This document shows positions 46,424 through 57,830 of a stretch of 64,000 bases of DNA, piece after piece. The translations under genes and the position numbers were made by a program. The notes beneath the pieces are model-generated. The model was not told where the DNA came from, ran no database searches, and saw only the letters and a list, made by a program, of their open reading frames with translations. This stretch comes from an uncultured Erythrobacter sp. (GTDB lineage Bacteria > Pseudomonadota > Alphaproteobacteria > Sphingomonadales > Sphingomonadaceae). The stretch lies in assembly GCF_958304185.1 (NCBI RefSeq), contig NZ_OY284433.1:1798001-1862000 (forward strand), given 5' to 3'. Position 1 is the first letter of the stretch; each line of letters begins with the position of its first letter.

Positions 46424-48426
46424 CAATCGAACCCCACCCCGAACGGCCAGCGCCGGCCACACATCCCGAGCACCTTGAACAAGGTGCCCATCTGCGAATC
46501 CTCGACCAGCCGGTCACGCTGCCGCTTGATCTTGTCTTTCTCGTAGGGGTTGCGGCGCTGGAGCGCTTCCATCCGCGTGTCGATCCCCATCTGGCGCAGC
46601 CATTCGCCCTGATAGGTCAGACCCATCACATCCGCGCCGTTATCGGCGGCGACCTGCTGGAGCAGTTCGAAATCGACGTGCGCGGTGAGATCGGCGTCGC
46701 CGGGATGCGCGAAGATATCGACCTTCTTATGCGACTTCAGCGCCTGCATCGTCGAGCCTGAGCGCAGTTCCATGTGGCCGTAATCAATCACCAGAGCCGC
46801 GCCGCCCTGTTCCTTCAACCGCCGCGCGATCTCGGCCATCAGTGCGACCGCGGCCGGGCTGGTCTCGATCATCGCGCCCTGCGCCGCCGTCACCCAGCTG
46901 GCGGGCACCAGATGATCCATCCGCTCCTTACCCGCCGTGAAGATAAAGTCCTCGCCGTCGAGCCCGACCAACCGGTCAAACCAGCCATCGGCGGATCGCA
47001 TCAGTTGATGCACCGGCAGCGCGTCGAAGAATTCATTGGCGACGATCAGCAGCGGCGCATCATCGGGCAGGGTCGAAATATCGTGGTGATGGTGGCAATC
47101 GGGGAAGGCCTCGCGCTGGATCTTCCGCAGGCTTGCCGAGGTTTCGACAAAGTGGATCTCCGGCGCGAAATCATAGCGCCGCGCCGCTGCCAGCGCGTCC
47201 TTCGCCAGCGTCCCCCGGCCGGGGCCAAGCTCGACATAATGGATACGCTTGCGGCTGCCCATGCGGACCCACAGGTCGACCAGCCACAGCCCGATCAGCT
47301 CACCGAACATCTGGCTGACTTCGGGCGCAGTGATGAAATCGCCCTGCTCGCCCAAGGGATCGCGGCTGGCGTAATAGCGCGCGTTGCATTCGCCCATGTA
47401 CTGCGCGAGGCTGATCGGGCCGGTTTCGCGGATCAGGCGCTTGAGCGTGGCGGGCACATCGACATTCGCACGGGCGATGACTTCGGCTTCGAGCCGCGCC
47501 TGTTCGGCAGCCTTGGCCTCGGCCTCGGCGCGGGCGGCGGCTTCGGCAGCGGCGGCTTCGGCGGCGAGGCGCGCAGCTTCCGCAGCGGCGGCGGCTTCGG
47601 CTTCGCGGCGGGCCTGTTCCTCGGCAGCTAGGCGCGCGGCTTCGATGGCGGCGAGACGGGCGGCTTCCTCGGCTTCGGCCTTGGCTTTCGCTTCTGCTTC
47701 GGCGCGGGCCTTGGCTTCGGCGGCGAGCCGGGCCTTTTCTTCTGCTTCGGCCTTGGCCTTGGCTTCCGCCTCCGCTTTGGCCCGGGCCTTGGCCTCAGCC
47801 TTGGCGCGGGCTTCGGCTTCTTTCTTGAGACGGGCGTCTTCTTCGGCCTTGGCGCGAGCCTCCGCTTCGGCGCGGGCGCGGGCTTCGGCTTCGCGGCGAG
47901 CGGCTTCATCAGCAGCGGCCTTGGCGGCAGCGGCGGCGGCTTCAGCCTCTCGGCGGGCCTGTTCTTCGGCTTCGGCACGCGCCTTGGCCTCGGCGATTTC
48001 GCGGGCCTTGGCCTCCTTGCGCAGCCGCGCTTCCTCGGCGGCCTTGGCGCGCGCTTCTGCCTCAGCGCGCGCGCGGGCTTCGGCTTCCGCCTGCTTGCGA
48101 GCACGCGCTTCGGCGGCGGCTTTCTCGCGCGCGTCGCGTTCGGCAGCGGCGCGGGCCTCAGCCTCTTCCTTTTCGCGGGCGCGGGCTTCCTTCAGCGCGC
48201 GGGCGCGTTCTTCCGCTTCCGCCTTGGCGCGGGCGAGTTCTTCGGCTTTGGCGCGGGCCGCGGCTTCGGTCCGGGCGCGGGCTTCAGCCTTGGCCAGTTC
48301 GCGCGCCTGTGCCTCGGCCGCAGCGCGCGCGGCAGTATCCGGCGCGGGGCGCGCAGCACTTTCGGGTTCGGGCTTCGGATCGATCAGCCTGAGCGCACTG
48401 CGCCAGACTGCGGCGCCGCCATTCAA
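46423..48426 (-). CDS. MidA/NDUFAF7-type SAM-dependent methyltransferase with long charged helical N-terminus
   Basis: The open frame runs from well inside lgt; the best start is TTG 48426, overlapping the lgt stop TGA, giving 667 residues. Residues about 20-320 are almost only Ala, Glu, Arg and Lys in short repeats such as AEAEARAKAEEEARLKKE, predicted to be one long straight helix similar to TolA domain II. Residues 322-667 form a DUF185 methyltransferase: KRLIRETGPISLAQYM, GDFITAPEVSQMFGELIGLW, YVELGPGRGTLAKD and ANEFFDALPVHQL. The human homologue methylates complex I subunit NDUFS2. The helix is coded with GC-rich third positions, as expected of real coding DNA. Confidence 0.8.
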   Translation of the reverse strand: MNGGAAVWRSALRLIDPKPEPESAARPAPDTAARAAAEAQARELAKAEARARTEAAARAKAEELARAKAEAEERARALKEARAREKEEAEARAAAERDAREKAAAEARARKQAEAEARARAEAEARAKAAEEARLRKEAKAREIAEAKARAEAEEQARREAEAAAAAAKAAADEAARREAEARARAEAEARAKAEEDARLKKEAEARAKAEAKARAKAEAEAKAKAEAEEKARLAAEAKARAEAEAKAKAEAEEAARLAAIEAARLAAEEQARREAEAAAAAEAARLAAEAAAAEAAARAEAEAKAAEQARLEAEVIARANVDVPATLKRLIRETGPISLAQYMGECNARYYASRDPLGEQGDFITAPEVSQMFGELIGLWLVDLWVRMGSRKRIHYVELGPGRGTLAKDALAAARRYDFAPEIHFVETSASLRKIQREAFPDCHHHHDISTLPDDAPLLIVANEFFDALPVHQLMRSADGWFDRLVGLDGEDFIFTAGKERMDHLVPASWVTAAQGAMIETSPAAVALMAEIARRLKEQGGAALVIDYGHMELRSGSTMQALKSHKKVDIFAHPGDADLTAHVDFELLQQVAADNGADVMGLTYQGEWLRQMGIDTRMEALQRRNPYEKDKIKRQRDRLVEDSQMGTLFKVLGMCGRRWPFGVGFD

Positions 48427-49301
48427 GCCGGCGCGCTGATCCCCGCCGCCAGCGGCTTCTTCCGCAGCGCGTAGAGCACGACAATCAACCCAGTCAGGAT
48501 TAGCGGTATAGTCAGCCATTGTCCCATCGATAGCCCGGTTCGGGCCGCAAAGTCAGCCAGTTGTTGATCCGGCTCGCGGAAAAATTCGTTCACGAAGCGC
48601 GACAGCCCCATGCCGGTGGTGAAGACCCCCGCCAACAGACCGGGCCGATACCGCGCACGGGTGAACCAGAATAGTGCCAACATGATGACCAGCATCGCCA
48701 GCCCTTCAAGCCCCGCCTGATACAGCTGGCTGGGATGGCGCGGCAAATCACCTGCGCGCGGAAAGACCATCGCCCACGGCACATCGCTGACCCGGCCCCA
48801 CAGCTCGCCATTGACGAAGTTCGCCAACCGGCCGAGCAGCATTCCCATCGGCACCCCGACACTGACGTAATCGACCACGCGGATGAAGTTGAGCTTATCG
48901 CGCCACGCCACGTAAGCCATCGCCAGCGTCACCCCGGCAAGGCCGCCGTGGAAGCTCATCCCGCCGTCCCACAGCCGCAGCAACTTCCACGTCACGAAGC
49001 CATCGCCCGAAAAACCGGTCCATAGGCTCTGATCGTAGAACATCGCATAGCCCAGCCGCCCGCCGAGAATCACCCCGAGCGTGCAGTAGAAAAACAGGTC
49101 GTCAGCATGGCGCTGCGCCATCGGCGCGCCGGGCTGCTTCAGCATCTTGGAGGTGTGCCAATAGGCAAAGATCACCCCGATCAGGTAAGCCAGCGAATAG
49201 AACCGCAGGGTGAAGAACCCGAGTTCGATCCCCGGTTTGAGTCCGAGGGACGTCCATTGGAACGGATCGGCAGGGATGCTTGCGGCAAGTAGTGACAGCA
49301 C
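48423..49301 (-). CDS. lgt: Prolipoprotein diacylglyceryl transferase
   Basis: A 292-residue polytopic enzyme that adds diacylglycerol to the lipobox cysteine of prolipoproteins. It has the family motif MSFHGGLAGV, a VPMGMLLGRLANFVNGELWGR segment (Lgt signature GRxxNFxNxE), and HPSQLYQAGLEG. The stop overlaps the proposed TTG of the methyltransferase gene. It serves lipoproteins such as those at 7979 and 26562. Confidence 0.96.
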   Translation of the reverse strand: MLSLLAASIPADPFQWTSLGLKPGIELGFFTLRFYSLAYLIGVIFAYWHTSKMLKQPGAPMAQRHADDLFFYCTLGVILGGRLGYAMFYDQSLWTGFSGDGFVTWKLLRLWDGGMSFHGGLAGVTLAMAYVAWRDKLNFIRVVDYVSVGVPMGMLLGRLANFVNGELWGRVSDVPWAMVFPRAGDLPRHPSQLYQAGLEGLAMLVIMLALFWFTRARYRPGLLAGVFTTGMGLSRFVNEFFREPDQQLADFAARTGLSMGQWLTIPLILTGLIVVLYALRKKPLAAGISAPA

Positions 49302-49509
49302 GGAGCGAACCTCTTATTGACAATGAGATGCCGTATCGGCGGGCCCGAAGCGAACAAGTTTGGGCCCCGGTCGCGCTGGCGCTTCTGGCACAGCAACCGG
49401 GGTAGGGGAAGGGGCGCGGGATCGCCGGGCGGAATGGGATTGGCAATTCGGACGTGGGTCGCACCCCGGCTGGACGGCCGCAACAACAATGAGAGAGGAA
49501 CATCACCGC

Positions 49510-51225
<1,716 letters not shown>

Positions 51226-51232
51226 GCCACTC

Positions 51233-53995
51233 GTGAGTCCCAGAAGAGTCCCCGGCCAGCGCGCGATCATTGATCGGCGCGCGCTGGCCGAGGAAATCGC
51301 TGCCTTGCACGAGGCAGACGGGGAACGTGCGCGCCCTGCGATCGTCAAGGCGCTGCGCGATGCGCTGGACGCGGGGCGGGCGGAACTGGCCCGGCGGCTG
51401 GCCGAGACGCCGTCTGCCGGGCACGATGTCACCGGCGGCTTCAGCTTCCTGATGGATCAGCTGCTCAGGGTGATCCACGATCACGTCACCACGCATATCT
51501 ACCCCGCTCCCAATGCCACCCAGGGCGAACGGCTCGCGATCCTCGCGGTTGGCGGCTACGGGCGGGCCGAGATGGCGCCCCATTCGGACGTCGACGTCGC
51601 CTTCATCACCCCCGGCAAGCGCGCGCCGTGGTGTGAGCAGGTGATCGAGACGATGCTCTATCTCTTGTGGGATCTCGGCCTCAAGGTCGGCCATTCAAGC
51701 CGCACGGTCGCCGATACGGTGCGCATGGCGAAGGAGGATCTCACCATCCGCACCGCTCTGCTGGAAAGCCGGTTGGTGTGGGGCGAGCAGGCGCTGTACG
51801 AAGAATTGCGCGCCCGGTTCTGGAATGATGTGGTCAAGGGCAGCGAACGCCAGTTCCTCACCCAGAAGCTCGCCGAACGCGATGCGCGGCACAAGCGCAT
51901 GGGCGACAGCCGCTATGTGGTTGAACCCAACATCAAGGAAGGCAAGGGCGCCTTGCGCGATCTCCAGACGCTGTACTGGATCGGCAAGTATATCCACCGC
52001 GTCGATAATGGCGCGCAGCTGGTCGATGTCGGCCTGCTGACGGCCAACGAATATCGCAGCTTCCGCCGCGCCGAAGGGTTCCTGCTGGCGGTGCGCTGCC
52101 ATATGCACCTCATCACCGATCGCGCCGAAGACCGCCTGACCTTCGATTTGCAGCGCGCCGTGGCCGAGCGGATGCAATTCGCCGACCGTCCGGGCAAGAG
52201 CGCGGTCGAGCGGTTCATGCAGTACTATTTCCTGCAAGTGAAACGCGTCGGCAGCCTGACTGGGGTGTTCCTCGCGCACCTCGATGAGGAATTCGCCAAG
52301 AAGCGCCCGCGCACCGGGTTCTTCGCTGGCTGGACCCAGCGGCCACGGATGTTCAAGGGCTATACCGTCGAAGGCGGACGGCTGCGGGCGCCGGGGGATG
52401 ACTGGTTCCGCGCCGATCCCGTCCGACTGATCGAAGTATTCCAGCTGGCCGAGGCCGAGGGGCTGGAAGTCCACCCCGAAACGATGCGTCAGGTCGGACG
52501 CGACGCCAAGCTGATCGACGGCAAGTTGCGCCGCGACAAGCGCGCCAATGCGCTGTTCCTTGATCTGCTGTCAGGCCGCAAAGACCCCGAAACCGCGCTG
52601 CGCTGGATGAACGAAGCCGGGGTGTTCGGCCGCTTCGTGCCCGATTTTGGTCGGGTCGTCGCGCAGATGCAGTTCGATATGTATCACCACTACACGGTCG
52701 ATGAACACACGATCCGCGCTATCGGGCTGCTGAGCCAGATCGAGCGCGGGATGCTGGAGGCGGATCACCCGCGTGGCACCCGTGAGTTCCCCAAGCTCGC
52801 CTCGCGCCGCGCGCTCTATGTCGCGGTGCTGCTGCACGATATCGCCAAGGGGCGCGGGGGCGATCACTCAGTGCTGGGCGCGGATGTGGCGCACCATCTG
52901 TGCCCGCGCTTCGGGCTCGACGAGAAGGAGACCGATCTGGTCGCCTGGCTGGTGCTGCAACATCTGCTGATGAGTCGCACCGCGCAGAAGCGCGACCTCA
53001 CCGATCCCAAGACGATCGAGGATTTCGTGGGCGAGGTCCAAAGCCTCGAACGCCTGCGCAACCTCGCGATCCTCACTGCGGTGGACATCCGCGCGGTTGG
53101 CCCCGGCACCTGGAACAGCTGGAAGGGCCAGCTGCTCGGCGAGCTTTACGACGCCGCGCAGGAACGGCTGCGGCTGGGGCACAAGGGCAACGGCCGCAAG
53201 GCGCGGGTCACGGCCAAGAAGGACGCAGTGCAGCGCCTGCTGGGCGGGGACGCAGATCACTTGGTCAATAGCATCGGCGCGCTGTTGGGCGATGCCTATT
53301 GGATTGCCGAGCCCGAAGACATCATCGCCGGAAACCTCACCCAATACGATGCCGCCAGTGCCGCAGGCGAGCCGCTGTCGATCCGGTGTGAGGTCGACGA
53401 GACGCGCGGTGCGACCCGCGTCAGCGTGATCGCGGCTGACCACCCCGGCCTGTTCTACCGCATGGCGGGCGGCATCCACTTGGCCGGCGCGAACATCATC
53501 GACGCGCGCATCCACACCGCGCGCAGCGGCTATGCGGTCGACAACTTTCTGGTGCAGGACCAAAATGGCCAGCCCTTCCGTGAAGCCGCGCAGATGGCCC
53601 GTATCGAGAAAGGCATCCGCGACGCGCTGCTCGCCAAGGTCGAACTGGTGCCCAAGCTCGCTGCCCGCCCGCTCGCCCATTCGCGCGCGAAGGCCTTCGA
53701 TGTCGCCCCGCGGGTGGGCTTCGACAATGACGCCTCGAACCACTTCACCGTGATCGAAGTGACCGCGCGCGACCGTCCGGCACTGCTCAACCGGCTGGCG
53801 CACGCGCTCTACAAGGCCAACCTGATCGTCCATTCGGCGCATATCACCGCCTATGGCGAGGCCGCGGCGGACACATTCTACGTCACCGATCTGACCGCCG
53901 CCAAGATCAAGACGCCCGAACGCCTCGCCGAAATCGAGGCCGCCCTGCTCGCCGCCGCAAGCGATCAGCGCCAGCAACAGCTCGAAAAAGCATAG
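51233..53995 (+). CDS. glnD: [Protein-PII] uridylyltransferase / uridylyl-removing enzyme
   Basis: A 920-residue nitrogen sensor that uridylylates PII at low glutamine. GTG 51233 is the only good start at the family N-terminus and lies eight bases after the ligase stop; no strong ribosome binding site is seen. The nucleotidyltransferase motif VGGYGRAEMAPHSDVD falls at residues 106-121, the HD hydrolase motif is VLLHDIAKGRGGDHSVLGADVAHH, and two C-terminal ACT domains begin with VIAADHPGLFYRMAGG and VTARDRPALLNRLAH. The length is normal for alphaproteobacteria. Confidence 0.95.
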   Translation: MSPRRVPGQRAIIDRRALAEEIAALHEADGERARPAIVKALRDALDAGRAELARRLAETPSAGHDVTGGFSFLMDQLLRVIHDHVTTHIYPAPNATQGERLAILAVGGYGRAEMAPHSDVDVAFITPGKRAPWCEQVIETMLYLLWDLGLKVGHSSRTVADTVRMAKEDLTIRTALLESRLVWGEQALYEELRARFWNDVVKGSERQFLTQKLAERDARHKRMGDSRYVVEPNIKEGKGALRDLQTLYWIGKYIHRVDNGAQLVDVGLLTANEYRSFRRAEGFLLAVRCHMHLITDRAEDRLTFDLQRAVAERMQFADRPGKSAVERFMQYYFLQVKRVGSLTGVFLAHLDEEFAKKRPRTGFFAGWTQRPRMFKGYTVEGGRLRAPGDDWFRADPVRLIEVFQLAEAEGLEVHPETMRQVGRDAKLIDGKLRRDKRANALFLDLLSGRKDPETALRWMNEAGVFGRFVPDFGRVVAQMQFDMYHHYTVDEHTIRAIGLLSQIERGMLEADHPRGTREFPKLASRRALYVAVLLHDIAKGRGGDHSVLGADVAHHLCPRFGLDEKETDLVAWLVLQHLLMSRTAQKRDLTDPKTIEDFVGEVQSLERLRNLAILTAVDIRAVGPGTWNSWKGQLLGELYDAAQERLRLGHKGNGRKARVTAKKDAVQRLLGGDADHLVNSIGALLGDAYWIAEPEDIIAGNLTQYDAASAAGEPLSIRCEVDETRGATRVSVIAADHPGLFYRMAGGIHLAGANIIDARIHTARSGYAVDNFLVQDQNGQPFREAAQMARIEKGIRDALLAKVELVPKLAARPLAHSRAKAFDVAPRVGFDNDASNHFTVIEVTARDRPALLNRLAHALYKANLIVHSAHITAYGEAAADTFYVTDLTAAKIKTPERLAEIEAALLAAASDQRQQQLEKA

Positions 53996-54054
53996 CTGCA
54001 AAAACTTGAAGATAGCGGCATTTGAGGGCTTTAGCGGGCGTTTCGCGCGATAGG

Positions 54055-54082
54055 TTGCAATCCCGAAACGTATTGCTATGGG
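54055..54082 (+). promoter_or_regulatory. Possible promoter of the first TonB receptor
   Basis: TTGCAA (54055-54060) is followed after 16 bases by TATGGG (54077-54082). The match is only moderate, but it lies 31 bases before the ATG with its AGGGAGAG ribosome binding site, in a gap with no other gene. Confidence 0.35.
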
Positions 54083-54112
54083 GGCGGCCCTCAACTCAGG
54101 GAGAGTTATAAC

Positions 54113-56476
54113 ATGAAGATCGCACAATCCCTGCCGCGCCACCTCCGGCTCGGCAAGCTGGCGCTGCTCGTCACCACCGCCGCACTTCTTCCCGTCGCGG
54201 CGCAGGCACAGGACGCTGAAGCGCCCGCGCAGGAAGAATCCACCAGCGCGCTCGACGCCATCAACGAAATCCTCGTCACCGGCACCAAGACCAAGGATGC
54301 CGAAAACGTGCAGGACGTGCCGCTGGCCGTGACCGCGTTCAACGCTGGCACGCTGGAAGCCTTCAAGATCCGTGACATCTCGGGTCTGTCGTTCCAGGCG
54401 CCCAGCGTCAGCCTTGACCAGGTCGGCACCAGCCGCGGCACCGCCAACTTCTCGGTTCGCGGGCTTGGTATCAACTCGTCGATCCCGTCGATCGATCCGA
54501 CTGTCGGCGTGTTCGTTGACGGCGTCTATCTCGGCATCAACGGCGGCGTCGTGTTCGACCTGTTCGACCTCGATTCTGTCGAAGTGCTGCGCGGCCCGCA
54601 GGGCGTGCTGTTCGGCCGCAACGTCACCGGCGGCGCGGTGGTGATCAACACCGGCAACCCGACCGAAGACTTCCGCGGCAAGTTCCGCGCGGCAGTTGAC
54701 GGCCCGGCGCTCGATAACGGCCGCGGCGGCCCCAACTACACCGTCAGCGGCGTGATCAGCGGCCCGATCGTTGAAGACGTGCTGCTGTTCAAGCTCGGCG
54801 CCTATTACAACAAGGACGAAGGCTACTTCCGCAACCTTGCAGCCGACACCATCCCGACCTTGTCGCGCAACCACGGCAAGGCCGAAACTAAGATCCTGCG
54901 CGGCGCGCTCGAAGCCCGGCTCGGCGCTCTGACCCTGCTTGGCAAGCTCGACTATTTCGAGAGCGATGGCGATGGCCCCTCGGCCCAAAACCGCGGCTTC
55001 TTCGATCGTAACACCTATGATCTGGCGATCGACAACCCCGGCGGCTACGCCAACGAGATCTGGACCGGCTCGCTCACCGCGACGATGGATATTGGCGCAG
55101 GCACGCTGACCAATGTGTTCGGCTGGCGCAAGTATGACGCCACCACCGATGGCGACATCGACGCGACCCCGCGCTTCCTGTTCCACTCGGAAACCGAAAC
55201 CGCGCAGGAGCAGTTCTCGAACGAGCTGCGCTACGCGATTTCGACCGAAAGCGGGCTCGACCTGACCTTCGGCGGTTTCTGGTTCGATCAGAATCTCGCC
55301 TACACCGAACAGCGCGCGCTGCCGCTTGCCAGCCCGCTCCAGTTCTTCGGCGGTGGCCGTCAGGATCACGAAGTGCTCGGCGTGTTCGCCAATGCGCAAT
55401 ACGAAGTGATCAACGGCCTGTCGGTGATCGCGGGTATCCGCTGGAACCAGGAAACCAAGGACGCCGCCGTCACCTACGTCCGTCCGCGTCCGGCCTGTTC
55501 GGTGGTTGATGGCACCTGCCCAACCTCGGGCCGCAACCCGGTCCTGCTCAACCCGGTGACCGGCGCGACGACCGAGAACAACGGCTTCACCGATCGCGTG
55601 CGGTTCCGTAATGTCTCGCCGAAGCTGGGCCTTCAGTATGAATTCGGCGACAGCCAGGTTTACGGCCACTGGAGCCGCGGCTTCCGTTCGGGCGGCTATA
55701 ACTTCCGCATCACCAACGCCAACGCCTTCGAACAGATCGCGCTGGCACCGGGTGGCACGGTCGCCTTCGACGAGGAAAAGGTCGACACCTACGAAGTGGG
55801 CGGCAAGTTCCAGACCGCCGACGGCGTGTTCACCTTCAACATCGCGGGCTACATCACCAAGATCGACAACATGCAGCGCGAGGTGAACCAGTCGTCGCCG
55901 ACCGCCGGTGTGGCCCAGTCGATCTTCAACACCGCCAACGCCTCGATCAACGGGATCGAAGCCGAAATGCGGCTGCGGGCGACCGATGCGCTGATCCTGA
56001 CCGCCAATATCGGCGTGATCGACGCCGAGTATACCGAGATCCTGTTCGACATCTCGGGCGATGGCCAGATCAATGGCCGTGACCTGGCGCTCAGCCTGCC
56101 GCGCGTTCCCCCCGTCACGGTGGGTGCGGGCCTGGTCCACGAACTGGATCTGGGCAGCAGCAACATCCTCACTCGCGTGAACTACCAGTACCGCGACACG
56201 GCGGCCTACACCGATGACAACTTCGGCTGGCTGAACGACATCCACCAGCTGGAAGCCAACGTCACCTGGAACACCCCGATCGAGGGCCTGTCGTTCTCGG
56301 TCTACGGGCGCAACCTGCTCGATCAGGTTCAGGAAGGCGGCGACACGCAGGTTCCCTTCGGCGGCCCGCTGTCGACCGGCCTGCGTCAGCCGTTTGCTGA
56401 CCGTCCGGCAGCCGGCACCTTCAGCCCGCTGCTGCGCGGCCGCAACGTCGGCGTGGAAGCGCTGTTCGAATTCTGA
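54113..56476 (+). CDS. TonB-dependent outer-membrane receptor
   Basis: A 787-residue protein with a signal peptide ending near AAQAQ and a short acidic stretch before the plug. The plug has LVTGTKTKDAENVQDVPLAVTAFN and the sequence VEVLRGPQGVLFGRNVTGGAVVI. The barrel has many alternating strands, and the last residues NVGVEALFEF end in Phe, as in beta-barrel assembly signals. The class imports siderophores, sugars or other ligands; the ligand is not predictable. It is preceded by a good Shine-Dalgarno and possible promoter. Confidence 0.94.
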   Translation: MKIAQSLPRHLRLGKLALLVTTAALLPVAAQAQDAEAPAQEESTSALDAINEILVTGTKTKDAENVQDVPLAVTAFNAGTLEAFKIRDISGLSFQAPSVSLDQVGTSRGTANFSVRGLGINSSIPSIDPTVGVFVDGVYLGINGGVVFDLFDLDSVEVLRGPQGVLFGRNVTGGAVVINTGNPTEDFRGKFRAAVDGPALDNGRGGPNYTVSGVISGPIVEDVLLFKLGAYYNKDEGYFRNLAADTIPTLSRNHGKAETKILRGALEARLGALTLLGKLDYFESDGDGPSAQNRGFFDRNTYDLAIDNPGGYANEIWTGSLTATMDIGAGTLTNVFGWRKYDATTDGDIDATPRFLFHSETETAQEQFSNELRYAISTESGLDLTFGGFWFDQNLAYTEQRALPLASPLQFFGGGRQDHEVLGVFANAQYEVINGLSVIAGIRWNQETKDAAVTYVRPRPACSVVDGTCPTSGRNPVLLNPVTGATTENNGFTDRVRFRNVSPKLGLQYEFGDSQVYGHWSRGFRSGGYNFRITNANAFEQIALAPGGTVAFDEEKVDTYEVGGKFQTADGVFTFNIAGYITKIDNMQREVNQSSPTAGVAQSIFNTANASINGIEAEMRLRATDALILTANIGVIDAEYTEILFDISGDGQINGRDLALSLPRVPPVTVGAGLVHELDLGSSNILTRVNYQYRDTAAYTDDNFGWLNDIHQLEANVTWNTPIEGLSFSVYGRNLLDQVQEGGDTQVPFGGPLSTGLRQPFADRPAAGTFSPLLRGRNVGVEALFEF

Positions 56477-56487
56477 TGTTTGTGTGG

Positions 56488-56509
56488 CGATCGCCCATCC
56501 GGGCGATCG
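56488..56509 (+). other. Hairpin after the first TonB receptor gene
   Basis: CGATCGCCC (56488-56496) pairs perfectly with GGGCGATCG (56501-56509) around an ATCC loop. No T-run follows. It may stabilise the receptor mRNA 3' end ahead of the terminator at 56644. Confidence 0.45.
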
Positions 56510-56643
56510 TCCTCGCTAGGCGCGCAGCAAAGCTGCGCCCGCTGCGGGCGGCCGTGCAGGTGTGCTGTGCACGCCTGCGTCTTCGACTTCGGCTCCGGCC
56601 TTGCGGTTGCTGCGCAACCGAAGCCTGCCAGAACCGAATACCG

Positions 56644-56677
56644 AAAGGGGCGCTCCGGCAACGGGGCGCCCTTTTTC
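56644..56677 (+). terminator. Terminator between TonB receptor and the convergent gene
   Basis: AAAGGGGCGC pairs with GCGCCCTTT across a 12-base loop with one bulged G, and the right arm runs into TTTTT (56672-56676). It lies directly before the stop of the convergent gene at 56679. Confidence 0.7.
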
Positions 56678-56678
56678 G

Positions 56679-57149
56679 TTAGTCCTCGGCGGTGGCGAGC
56701 AGCAGCGCGATGGCGGTGTCATCGAAGGCGACGAAGGCCCATTCTAAGCTTGCTGGGGTGATCGGGTTCCAGCCGAAATACATCCGGTTGGTCACGATCT
56801 GGCGGGTGCGGGTGTCGAAGCAGGCGAGGAAATCTTCGCCCATCGCCAGCGCATCGGCCTCACCCAGCCACGGCTCGTGCGAGAACACCATGTGGCGCGC
56901 AAACGCCTCGACCAGCGCCGCACGGGCCGAGCGTGCGCCGTCCAGCTCGGCCTCGGCATCGAGCAGTTCCCAATTCCCACCAATCGGCAGATACCCAAGG
57001 CTGGTCACCAAAGCGTCGGCACAGGCAGAGTGCAGGCCCGGCGAATGCTCTAGCGCACGCGCCTCAATACGAACTTCGGCAGACCCCGCGCACAGCCGTT
57101 CACGCCATGCGGCGATAAAGGCGTCGAGCCGGGCGAGCGTATCGCTCAC
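56679..57149 (-). CDS. Protein of unknown function, downstream of yggS
   Basis: A 156-residue protein from GTG 57149, which overlaps the yggS stop (GTGA). An antisense-like longer frame inside yggS is rejected. The sequence is acidic and helical at first (DTLARLDAFIAAWRERLCAGSAEV), then has EHSPGLHSACADALVTSLGYLPIGGNWEL and MYFGWNPITPASLEWAFVAFDDTAIALLLA (in blocks). No known family is recognised; translational coupling suggests a role tied to yggS only by position. Confidence 0.75.
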   Translation of the reverse strand: MSDTLARLDAFIAAWRERLCAGSAEVRIEARALEHSPGLHSACADALVTSLGYLPIGGNWELLDAEAELDGARSARAALVEAFARHMVFSHEPWLGEADALAMGEDFLACFDTRTRQIVTNRMYFGWNPITPASLEWAFVAFDDTAIALLLATAED

Positions 57150-57808
57150 CCCCGCGACCCGAACAGCGCGGTGCCGACCCTGATATGCGTCGCGCCCAGC
57201 ATCACCGCCGTCTCGTAATCGCCGCTCATTCCCATGCTGAGGCCGGTGAGGCCGTGATCCGCCGCCAGCTTGGCGAGCAGCGCAAAGAACGGCGCGGCTT
57301 CGGTGTCGGCGGGGGGAATGCACATCAGCCCGGCCAGCGGCACATCGGCGGCGCGGGCTGATGCCAGGAATGCGGGCAGGTCGGCAATCGGGCAGCCGCC
57401 CTTCTGCGCCTCGTCCCCGATATTGACCTGCACGAAACACGGCACCCGCCGCCCCACCTTGTCCATCGCCTTGGCAAGCGCGGTCAGCAGGCTCGGCCGG
57501 TCGAGCGAGTGGATCACGTCGAACAGCGCGACGGCTTCCTCGGCCTTGTTCGATTGCAGCTGGCCGATGAGGTGCAGTTCGATATCGGGATGGCCGTCGC
57601 GCAGGGCGGGCCACTTGCTCTGAGCCTCTTGCACGCGGTTCTCCCCGAACAACCGCTGGCCCGCGTCGATCAGCGGCTGGATTTCGGGCGCATCGTGGGT
57701 CTTGCTGACCGCAATCAGCGTCACATCAGCAGGATCGCGCCGGGCGGGTTTGCACACCTTGGCAATATTGGCGCGGACATCGGCGAGGCGGGACGCTGCA
57801 TTTTCCAT
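57146..57808 (-). CDS. yggS: YggS-family pyridoxal-phosphate homeostasis protein
   Basis: A 220-residue PLP-binding protein. The PLP lysine is in TLIAVSKTHDAPEIQPL, and other marks are GENRVQEAQSKWPAL, HLIGQLQSNKA, VQVNIGDEAQKGG and GLSMGMSGDYETAVMLGATHIRVGTALFG (in blocks). The family regulates PLP balance and amino-acid pools without a clear catalytic activity. Its start (57808) nearly abuts the divergent thiE start. Confidence 0.95.
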   Translation of the reverse strand: MENAASRLADVRANIAKVCKPARRDPADVTLIAVSKTHDAPEIQPLIDAGQRLFGENRVQEAQSKWPALRDGHPDIELHLIGQLQSNKAEEAVALFDVIHSLDRPSLLTALAKAMDKVGRRVPCFVQVNIGDEAQKGGCPIADLPAFLASARAADVPLAGLMCIPPADTEAAPFFALLAKLAADHGLTGLSMGMSGDYETAVMLGATHIRVGTALFGSRG

Positions 57809-57830
57809 GGGGGCGCTCTATAGCGGGTGC

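Noticed and set aside
47384-48439. Open frame on the plus strand with Ala/Ser/Arg repeats opposite the charged helical region
   Set aside because: It is the complement of the Ala/Glu/Arg/Lys repeat of the methyltransferase extension. The third-position GC pattern favours the minus-strand reading.
52868-56245. A very long open frame on the minus strand opposite glnD and the first TonB receptor
   Set aside because: It is fully antisense to two well-supported genes, has no recognisable domain, and long antisense frames are common in GC-rich DNA. Its codon use follows the complementary strand.
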